From the NCBI GenBank assembly GCA_945896765.1, contig CAMDEL010000018.1:1-14368 (forward strand): DNA of 14,368 nucleotides. The letters run 5' to 3'. Source of the stretch: Singulisphaera sp. GP187 (GTDB taxonomy: Bacteria > Planctomycetota > Phycisphaerae > Phycisphaerales > SM1A02). The notes under the pieces were generated by a model. That model saw nothing but the letters and a program-made list of their open reading frames with translations. It was not told the DNA's origin and made no database searches. Shown in pieces: positions 1 to 6,093 of this stretch (the first letter of the stretch is position 1; every line of letters begins with the position of its first letter). The position numbers and the translations under genes were made by a program.

Positions 1-1169
1 CATCGCGCATCTCCTGGATTGGCCACAGTCGTGGCGGTGAAGGGATCGTGCGTGGATATGACCGGATTTTCGATGGGACTTACATACCAACTGGATATGT
101 ATTGAGCAATATCAAGTTTCTATGCCCAATCTCTCCCACGGATTTCTTGGGTGTCAATTCTTCCAATCCTCATGCTGCGAATTTTATGCTTCTCTGGGGA
201 GCCGCCGACGGCGATGTCAGTGGAACACCGACGAATAGCATCGCATGGTCGTTCGATCTTGCCGAGAGAAGTGTTGGATTTCGCAATACGGTCTATGTGC
301 ACGGCGCAGATCACAATGACTTCAATTGTTGCGGTACGAACGACTTTGTGGGGCCGACTGGAACTGCGATTTTGAACGCTGGCGCACAAGCGGTTGCCAA
401 GGCATTCATCTTGGCTGGGATCAAATATCACATCGAAGGCGAAACTGCGATGAAAGAATTTATGTGGCGGCCGAGTTCCACCCTTCGACCAACTGGAGTC
501 GTTTCGACCACAACCATCGTGAAAGAACTGGTTCCTCCAGCATCTGCAAGTGTGAAGTCGATCGATAATTTTCAGACTCAAACATCCACGACCCTCTCGA
601 GTTGCGGAGGTACTGTCACTTCGACTGTCGCAAATCTTTCGGAAGCGCTCTCGCGTGACACCGATGCAACTTACACATGGAGCACTGCGAATCCACACAA
701 CGGATCCATTCGAGCGACCGCGAGCGATACTGGACGGATGATCGCATGGGATTGGAACTCTGCGCAGAATATGCAATGGGCGGTTCCTGTTTTATTGGGT
801 GATGTGAGCGCAATGGATTTCATCGAAGTTCGTGTTGGCCAAGGAACGCGTCACCCCAACACTGTGTCACTCAACGGAGGTGCAACATTCAGTATTGTCT
901 TGCGCGATGCGGCAGGGTTCGAAGTTCGTGTTTCGTCTTCAGCACAAGGCGAGGCGGTCAACCGCCCCTATCAGCGCACAGGCGACGGAACGGGCACAGG
1001 ATGGCAGAATGAATTGCGCACAATTCGGCTTCGTTTGCGGGATTTTCAAAGTGGCGGAACTGGAATCAATCTTGCGCAGATCGTTGCAGTTCGGATCGAA
1101 GTTGGAGGAACTGCGGGATCTGCGATCGGTCGTTTCATATTGGACGATCTTCAATTCACGAAGGAATGA
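1..1169 (+). CDS. Secreted-type alpha/beta hydrolase with C-terminal beta-sandwich domain (5' end outside window)
   Basis: The reading frame is open to the left edge of the window (first whole codon at base 3), so the gene is partial; a GTG at 48 exists but would cut off the catalytic motif. Just inside the window the protein reads GHSRGGEG, a nucleophile elbow (Ser codon at 27-29). It is followed by WGAADGDVSG (probable acid Asp, about 207-215) and HGADHNDFN (probable catalytic His codon at 312-314). This Ser-Asp-His order and the DGDV and HNxFN motifs fit a family of alpha/beta hydrolases found as secreted esterases or lipases; the substrate cannot be told. After a Pro/Val-rich linker (about base 530) comes a domain of some 200 residues, rich in beta strands, ending GRFILDDLQF, typical of a carbohydrate-binding-like sandwich. 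Its stop overlaps the next start (ATGA at 1166-1169), so the two genes are probably co-transcribed. Confident of the fold, not of the reaction. Confidence 0.75.
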   Translation, partial: SRISWIGHSRGGEGIVRGYDRIFDGTYIPTGYVLSNIKFLCPISPTDFLGVNSSNPHAANFMLLWGAADGDVSGTPTNSIAWSFDLAERSVGFRNTVYVHGADHNDFNCCGTNDFVGPTGTAILNAGAQAVAKAFILAGIKYHIEGETAMKEFMWRPSSTLRPTGVVSTTTIVKELVPPASASVKSIDNFQTQTSTTLSSCGGTVTSTVANLSEALSRDTDATYTWSTANPHNGSIRATASDTGRMIAWDWNSAQNMQWAVPVLLGDVSAMDFIEVRVGQGTRHPNTVSLNGGATFSIVLRDAAGFEVRVSSSAQGEAVNRPYQRTGDGTGTGWQNELRTIRLRLRDFQSGGTGINLAQIVAVRIEVGGTAGSAIGRFILDDLQFTKE

Positions 1170-1927
1170 GTAGCGAAATTATTCAAATGAAAAACGAAAC
1201 TATGGCACCAAAAAAATTGAACAACTTTCTGACAGCAAATGTGATTGCATGCTGCATCGCTGGCACAAGCGCGATCGCTTTGGGGCAAGCGGTCAATCCA
1301 GCCCAGAACAATCCAGCCCAGAACAATCCAGGCCCAGCGCTGCCCGCGCTGCCTGCGACGCCATCAATCGATACCGTGCCGATGATTGTTTCTCTGCAGC
1401 CTGTCACAATCAAAGAGTCTTACGCAACTGACTTTCGCAGTGAACATCAACAAGTTTCATCAGGATGGTTGATGGTGATTCGTGGTGATTCCCGCATTCT
1501 CGCGCCGCGTGCGCTCGCAGAGCCACTCTTGCTTGCCAGTGGAACTGGCGCAGATGGTTCGGTCTGGATCGAATCCGTAGAGTGGTTCAATCACGGTTTC
1601 ATTTCTGGATACAGAGTCTGTTTCATTCCTTCGACTGCGCAAGAGAAGAGCGGGGCTGATCGCACCACGCAAGGGTTGCGCGTTTGGTTTGGTTCGCCAA
1701 AACTTCCAGAGAGTGTTGATGCAAAGGCATTGCAGAGTGAGTTGAAAGAAGCTGATCGCGCTGGAATTGTTGCAGGTATTGCAGTCAAAGTAGAAGGTTC
1801 TGCGCCGAAAGTTATTGCAAATCGTGAAGAACTTGTTACGACCGCCAATGCGCTGATCGCTCGTTGGGCTCCAGACGAAAGTCAGGATGGCGCATCGACT
1901 GTGCCAGCCGCTCCGGCCAATAAATAA
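1166..1927 (+). CDS. Putative secreted protein of unknown function
   Basis: 253 residues if read from the ATG at 1166, which shares the ATGA with the stop of the hydrolase gene; AAGGA (1161-1165) sits directly against that start with no spacer. In-frame ATGs at 1187 and 1202 are alternatives, the last giving a shorter signal peptide. Basic residues (PKK) precede a hydrophobic stretch ending ALGQA, a probable signal peptide with cleavage near residue 40. Then comes a low-complexity Asn/Pro/Ala segment built from a tandem DNA repeat, and a soluble domain of about 190 residues with several beta strands (for example GWLMVIRG, YRVCFIP, LRVWFGS) and a charged helix. One Cys remains in the mature part. 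I recognise no family. Co-translation with the hydrolase suggests a related extracytoplasmic role. The 3' end overlaps the convergent membrane-protein gene by 46 bases. Confidence 0.7.
   Translation: MSSEIIQMKNETMAPKKLNNFLTANVIACCIAGTSAIALGQAVNPAQNNPAQNNPGPALPALPATPSIDTVPMIVSLQPVTIKESYATDFRSEHQQVSSGWLMVIRGDSRILAPRALAEPLLLASGTGADGSVWIESVEWFNHGFISGYRVCFIPSTAQEKSGADRTTQGLRVWFGSPKLPESVDAKALQSELKEADRAGIVAGIAVKVEGSAPKVIANREELVTTANALIARWAPDESQDGASTVPAAPANK
1294..1331 (+). repeat. 15-bp tandem repeat inside coding sequence, two copies plus a partial third
   Basis: The unit CAATCCAGCCCAGAA occurs exactly at 1294-1308 and 1309-1323, then starts again (CAATCCAG) at 1324-1331 before diverging. As 15 bp is five codons, copy-number change keeps the frame and lengthens or shortens an N-P-A-Q-N linker just after the signal peptide. 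Confidence 0.9.
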
Positions 1928-3114
1928 TTCGCTGCGGAATTCTCGACTGCAAGCCCACATTCTGGGCAAGGGTTTCCCGCTGGAAGGTGTTGCACATCGT
2001 GTTGGCACCCTGCACATTTGATATCGCGAAATGCAACGAGCACATGGAATCCGCAGCGGGAGCAGGGATGCTCGCCAGTAGAAAAAATTGCTTTCTTCCC
2101 GCAGCGCGGACAATTCAGACTTGCTCCTGTGACGACCCATTCTTTGTGGGCACCCCGTCGACCAATGACATAGAAAATAACCACTGTTAAAACCAAGCAC
2201 CCATCCAAGACCAATGTCGCGGCAAGAAGTCGCCCAGTCAATTCAGAGAATTGACCGTCTGAGTTTTTTGTGGCCAAACTTCCAGCGAGCCATCCGGCAA
2301 GGGTCGTCAGCAGGGTGATCCCAGGCAGCAACCGATGTTCAACGGGTCCTAAAGGCAGCGCTTGGCCCATTGAAAATATGCCAATTCCTGCTGCAATTCC
2401 GCTCGAAACAAGCGCCAAGCGAAGTATCGATGTGTCTTCTGGTCTAAAGTCAGAAAGGACTTGATACATCCAACATGCAACTCCAATACTCGTCGCTAGA
2501 ACGCCAATGATCGCCAATACTTTTCGCCAGCGCGGAGATCCAGCAATCAACCCAACTGCACAGCAGGACAGAACGATGCTGCCGCAAAGCAGCGTGAACC
2601 ACGAGCCCATAAGTTTTCCAGTGAATTGCATCTGATTTGGACCGATGCCGGCCGTGAGCAACGCCAAAGCGATACCGATGGTGAGCAAGCCAATCAGCAC
2701 AGTCGCGAATCTTGAAATTCTCAAGAGCGGTCCAGATGCGAGTTCAAGTTGTCGCATCGGCAAAAGGGCAGCGCTATAGCCCACAAAGGAAACAAGCATT
2801 GCGCAGAAAACGATCTCAGGACGAAGCCATGATGCCACGCTTAACAGATCTGACCAGATCAAGAAAAGTCCTGCAATAACTTCAAATGCGACGACGCCGA
2901 TCCAGACGAGTCCTGTCAGCAAGATTCGCTGCGTATCGGACTTTGGCATTATCGGCAGGAGTGTGGCACATCCGACCGCCAGCAGCACGCTCGATCCAAC
3001 GAGTCGCGAACCAAGGTCGTTTTGGAAAGATGCGAAGATCGAAGTAATCGCAGTCGAGCATGCAATAAAGAGCATGAAAAGCATCGAGCGAAGAACGATG
3101 ACGCGAATTGCCAT
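1882..3114 (-). CDS. Polytopic membrane protein with two C-terminal zinc ribbons
   Basis: From the ATG at 3114 the protein has 410 residues. The frame stays open to a TTG at 3183, but that extension would translate the clpC terminator hairpin, so the start must lie downstream of it; ATG at 3132 is the other candidate. Neither has a clear Shine-Dalgarno sequence. About ten hydrophobic segments fill residues 5-320. A cytoplasmic tail follows with four CxxC pairs at 335/338, 351/354, 367/370 and 383/386. The 12-residue spacing inside each half marks two zinc ribbons of the kind found in zinc-ribbon or rubredoxin-like domains. No enzyme motif is visible. I do not recognise the membrane domain; a sensor, scaffold or transporter role would be a guess. 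It lies downstream of clpC on the same strand but is separated by a strong terminator, so it probably has its own promoter or depends on readthrough. Confidence 0.75.
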   Translation of the reverse strand: MAIRVIVLRSMLFMLFIACSTAITSIFASFQNDLGSRLVGSSVLLAVGCATLLPIMPKSDTQRILLTGLVWIGVVAFEVIAGLFLIWSDLLSVASWLRPEIVFCAMLVSFVGYSAALLPMRQLELASGPLLRISRFATVLIGLLTIGIALALLTAGIGPNQMQFTGKLMGSWFTLLCGSIVLSCCAVGLIAGSPRWRKVLAIIGVLATSIGVACWMYQVLSDFRPEDTSILRLALVSSGIAAGIGIFSMGQALPLGPVEHRLLPGITLLTTLAGWLAGSLATKNSDGQFSELTGRLLAATLVLDGCLVLTVVIFYVIGRRGAHKEWVVTGASLNCPRCGKKAIFSTGEHPCSRCGFHVLVAFRDIKCAGCQHDVQHLPAGNPCPECGLAVENSAANYLLAGAAGTVDAPS

Positions 3115-3145
3115 GCAGGTCGAATAGTACATGGATCGCCACAAC

Positions 3146-3180
3146 AAAAAAACTCCCGACCTTTCGGTCGGGAGTAAAAA
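3146..3180 (-). terminator. Intrinsic terminator of clpC
   Basis: A perfect 10-bp inverted repeat pairs 3152-3161 with 3166-3175 around a 4-base loop. Read on the minus strand the loop is GAAA closed by C-G, a stable GNRA tetraloop, and the stem runs into seven T residues (3152-3146). It begins about 40 bases after the clpC stop. The A-run on the other side (3176-3180) could give weak function in the plus direction too, but no plus-strand gene ends here. Confidence 0.93.
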
Positions 3181-3215
3181 CAATCAGTGATGAATCAGAT
3201 TCGTGATCAATCAGA

Positions 3216-5777
3216 TCATGCAGAAGCTGGAGGGAGTTCTGGTTCAGTCACGGGTGCTGCAGAAGTAGACACTGTTTCCGTTGAAGAACTGATCACGAAG
3301 GAAAGATGATCTTTGCCTTCTGGGCGAGTGCCTTTGATCGTATCGCCAGCCTTGAACTCTCCTGAGAGTAGAGCTTCCGCAAGTGGATCTTCAATGTACG
3401 ACCCAATCGCTCTGCGCAAAGGTCGCGCTCCGAAGTCTGGGTTGTATCCCTTATCGATCAGGAAGTCTTTCGCAGGCTGATCAAGTTCGAGCGACATTTG
3501 GCGCTCAGTCAATCGCTCGCGAACCTTCGCCAATTCGATATCGATGATCTGAACCAAATCATCTTTGATGAGTGGACGGAAGACGATAATTTCGTCAAGT
3601 CGATTGATGAACTCTGGTCGGAAGAACTTTTCAGATTCGGCGAGAAGTGCTTTCTTCATGCGGTCATGATCCTGCACCTCGGCTCGTTTGGTGAATCCGA
3701 AAGCAGATCCGCCCTTGATCAAGTCGGCACCGATATTCGATGTCATGATCACAATCGCATTCTTGAAGTCGACTTGTCGGCCGAATGAATCGGTCAATCG
3801 ACCTTCTTCCATGATCTGCAAGAGCATGTTGAACACATCGGGATGCGCCTTCTCGACTTCATCGAGCAGAACGACTGAATATGGTCGGCGACGAATCTTT
3901 TCCGTCAATTGTCCGCCTTCTTCATAGCCCACATATCCCGGAGGTGCGCCCACGAGTCGAGAGACCGTGTGCTTTTCCATGTACTCGCTCATGTCGAGAT
4001 AGATCATCGCTTCTGGATCGCCGAACATAAATTCTGCGATCGTCTTCGCCAACAGAGTCTTGCCAACTCCAGATGGACCGACAAACAGAAACGATCCCAT
4101 CGGACGCTTCGGATCCTTCAGTCCAGCACGAGCCTTGCGGATCGCACGCGAAACAGCCTTGACCGCTTCGTCTTGGCTGACGACTTTGCGATGCAGCTCG
4201 GATTCGAGTTGCAGCAATCGCTCTGATTCGCCCTTGGCCATACGAGTCAACGGAACGCCCGTCATCTTTGCGACAACTTCGCGAATGACTTCTTCGTCCA
4301 CAACTGCTTCGGTTTCGTTCATACGATCGCGCCAAGTCTGTTGGACTTTTTCCTTCTCTTTGCGCAGTTTTTCCGCTTGATCGCGCAATTCTGCAGCCTT
4401 CTCATAGTCCGCACCTTTGACAGCTTCGTCCTTCTCGATTGCAAGTCGTTCGACCTTTTCTTCGAGTTCGGTCAAGTCCGGTGGCTTGGTCATGCTTTTC
4501 AATCGCAATCGCGCGCCTGCTTCGTCGATCACGTCGATCGACTTATCTGGCTGCACACGACCCGTGATGTAACGAGCCGACAATTCCACCGCACTGCGCA
4601 AAGCATCGTCGGTGTATTTCACACGATGATGCGCCGCGTATCGATCTCGAAGTCCCTTGAGAATTTCAATCGTCTGCACCGCATTTGGTGGTTCGACTGC
4701 GATGGATTGGAATCGTCGTTCGAGCGCAGCATCTTTTTCGATGTACTTGCGGTATTCATCGAAGGTGGTTGCACCGACGCACTGGATTTCACCGCGCGAG
4801 AGAGCAGGCTTGAGAACATTGGACGCATCGATTGCGCCTTCTGCTCCACCAGCTCCAACGAGCGTGTGCAGTTCATCAATAAAGAGGATGACATTTTTGG
4901 CGCGTCGAACTTCGTTCATGACGGCCTTGATGCGTTCTTCAAATTGTCCACGATATTTCGTTCCTGCAACCATTGCGGCAAGATCGAGAACAACCAGTCG
5001 CTTGTCATACAGCAAGTCGGGGACTTCCTGATTGATGATCGCTTGTGCAAGACCTTCGGCAATTGCAGTCTTTCCGACACCTGCTTCACCCAGAAGAACT
5101 GGATTGTTCTTTGTGCGGCGGCAGAGAATCTGAATAAGCCGTTCGATTTCAGCGTGACGACCGATGACGGGATCAAGCTCGTTATTGCGCGCCAATTCCG
5201 TCAAGTCGCGGCCGAACGAATCCAAAGCAGGGGTCTTGCTCTTCGCTGTTCGTCGAGGACCACCTTCGCGTTCTGCACCAGGCGCTTGTTCGCCTTGAGC
5301 TTCTGCTGGAGACTGTGGTTGTTCTTCTTCTGGGTCGCCACCTGCGCCGAGCAAGTTGAGAACTTCTTCACGAACTTCTTCTAACTTCAAGCCAAGATTG
5401 ACGAGCACTTGTGCCGCAACGCCATCTTGTTCGCGCAAGAGTCCAAGCAAGAGATGCTCGGTACCGACATAATTATGATTGAGATTGCGTGCTTCTTCGA
5501 TTGCGTATTCGAGAACTTTTTTCGCACGCGGAGTTTGCGGCAACTTTCCCATCGTGACCATTTCAGGTCCGCTCTTTACGAGCTTCTCAACTTCAAGGCG
5601 AACCTTGCGGAGATCGATGCCGAGATTCTTCAAGACATTGGCGCCGACGCCAGATGCCTCTTTCACCAAGCCAAGCAGAATGTGCTCGGTTCCGATGTAC
5701 TCGTGGTTAAAGCGTTGAGCCTCTTGATTTGCAAGGGCCATTACTTTTCGTGCGCGGTCGGTTAGACGTTCAAACAT
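3216..5777 (-). CDS. clpC: ATP-dependent Clp protease ATP-binding subunit ClpC
   Basis: 853 residues, the normal length for ClpC/MecB-type HSP100 unfoldases, which unfold substrates and feed them to ClpP. Domains in order: two Clp N repeats (1-145); an acidic, Pro/Glu-rich linker (145-190) longer than usual; AAA+ module 1 with Walker A GEAGVGKT (230-237) and Walker B VILFIDE (296-302); a UVR-type middle segment (about 435-480); AAA+ module 2 with Walker A GPSGVGKT (567-574) and Walker B VVLLDE (635-640); and the FGF loop (693-695) in the place where ClpC contacts ClpP. The C-terminus (GARPLRRAI) carries the sensor-2 Arg region. The short middle domain and the UVR segment separate it from ClpB, and the two N repeats plus the UVR from ClpA. 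The start is fixed by AAGGAGG six bases upstream. No ctsR, mcsA or mcsB adjoins it. The Ala/Pro/Thr-rich C-terminal tail is lineage-specific. Confidence 0.97.
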   Translation of the reverse strand: MFERLTDRARKVMALANQEAQRFNHEYIGTEHILLGLVKEASGVGANVLKNLGIDLRKVRLEVEKLVKSGPEMVTMGKLPQTPRAKKVLEYAIEEARNLNHNYVGTEHLLLGLLREQDGVAAQVLVNLGLKLEEVREEVLNLLGAGGDPEEEQPQSPAEAQGEQAPGAEREGGPRRTAKSKTPALDSFGRDLTELARNNELDPVIGRHAEIERLIQILCRRTKNNPVLLGEAGVGKTAIAEGLAQAIINQEVPDLLYDKRLVVLDLAAMVAGTKYRGQFEERIKAVMNEVRRAKNVILFIDELHTLVGAGGAEGAIDASNVLKPALSRGEIQCVGATTFDEYRKYIEKDAALERRFQSIAVEPPNAVQTIEILKGLRDRYAAHHRVKYTDDALRSAVELSARYITGRVQPDKSIDVIDEAGARLRLKSMTKPPDLTELEEKVERLAIEKDEAVKGADYEKAAELRDQAEKLRKEKEKVQQTWRDRMNETEAVVDEEVIREVVAKMTGVPLTRMAKGESERLLQLESELHRKVVSQDEAVKAVSRAIRKARAGLKDPKRPMGSFLFVGPSGVGKTLLAKTIAEFMFGDPEAMIYLDMSEYMEKHTVSRLVGAPPGYVGYEEGGQLTEKIRRRPYSVVLLDEVEKAHPDVFNMLLQIMEEGRLTDSFGRQVDFKNAIVIMTSNIGADLIKGGSAFGFTKRAEVQDHDRMKKALLAESEKFFRPEFINRLDEIIVFRPLIKDDLVQIIDIELAKVRERLTERQMSLELDQPAKDFLIDKGYNPDFGARPLRRAIGSYIEDPLAEALLSGEFKAGDTIKGTRPEGKDHLSFVISSSTETVSTSAAPVTEPELPPASA

Positions 5778-5783
5778 TGAAAA

Positions 5784-5790
5784 CCTCCTT
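5784..5790 (-). promoter_or_regulatory. Shine-Dalgarno site of clpC
   Basis: AAGGAGG on the minus strand, six bases before the ATG at 5777. It is the strongest ribosome-binding site in the window and settles the clpC start. Confidence 0.9.
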
Positions 5791-5810
5791 AAGTGGATCT
5801 GAATCGTACG

Positions 5811-5833
5811 GAGCCGGCGGGGAAGCCGCTCTC
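5811..5833 (-). promoter_or_regulatory. GC-rich hairpin in the clpC leader
   Basis: On the minus strand GAG and CGGC pair with GCCG and CTC around the six-base loop TTCCCC, with a small bulge. It lies about 20 bases upstream of the Shine-Dalgarno site, inside the leader if the promoter at 5866-5894 is right. It could affect mRNA stability or translation; no CIRCE or CtsR operator was seen nearby. Confidence 0.35.
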
Positions 5834-5865
5834 AACCCTAGAGCATTCAGCGTGCCACTGCTTCA

Positions 5866-5894
5866 ATAATCGGATACGAATGGTCGACACTCAA
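5866..5894 (-). promoter_or_regulatory. Candidate sigma-70 promoter for clpC
   Basis: On the minus strand TTGAGT (5894-5889) and GATTAT (5871-5866) are exactly 17 bases apart, each matching 4 of 6 consensus positions. Transcription would begin near 5859, giving a leader of about 80 bases. The match is modest and planctomycete promoters are not well defined. Confidence 0.35.
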
Positions 5895-6080
5895 ATGAAA
5901 TGACCAATTTTTCTTTCTGATTGATATCCAGATGCATGATTTTTCCAAGCAAAACATATAAAAATGTGCGTGAAAGCCAAATGTGCGATTGGTCGGCCCC
6001 ATAGTCCGATAAAATCTCACCCATTTGCAAAAAATTTCAATTAACCAGTCCCTATGCCAATTTATGGTCCAAATGGCAGC

Positions 6081-6085
6081 AGGAG
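6081..6085 (+). promoter_or_regulatory. Shine-Dalgarno site fixing the start of the cytochrome-propeller gene
   Basis: AGGAG lies eight bases before the ATG at 6094. The ATG at 6025 has no such site and would put 23 hydrophilic residues before the signal peptide, so 6094 is preferred. Confidence 0.75.
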
Positions 6086-6093
6086 AATTTTCA

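Larger units (their letters stand above)
5778..6093. other. Divergent intergenic control region
   Basis: This 316-bp stretch separates clpC (leftward) from the cytochrome-propeller gene (rightward). The clpC side holds the Shine-Dalgarno site, the leader hairpin and the promoter candidate described separately. The right side is AT-rich between about 5895 and 6060. A possible -10 for the rightward gene is TAAAAT (6010-6015), with a poor -35 (TTGGTC, 5989-5994) at a short 15-base spacing, so I do not call it. The frame upstream of 6094 stays open to an ATG at 6025, but it lacks a ribosome-binding site. No small gene is supported. Confidence 0.6.

Noticed and set aside
120..776. Minus-strand open frame of 218 codons opposite the hydrolase
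   Set aside because: It is rich in Cys, Arg and His with no domain, as expected for a shadow frame; the plus frame carries the catalytic motifs.
1460..2200. Minus-strand open frame of 246 codons across the small secreted protein gene and the zinc-ribbon end
   Set aside because: Overlaps two better-supported genes, has no start signal, and reads as unstructured Arg/Cys-rich sequence.
4341..5384. Plus-strand open frame of 347 codons opposite clpC
   Set aside because: Composition is Phe/Cys/Arg-rich and without motifs; it is the shadow of the conserved clpC frame.
6025..6093. Start of the cytochrome-propeller gene at ATG 6025
   Set aside because: It has no ribosome-binding site and would bury the signal peptide; ATG 6094 has AGGAG at proper distance.
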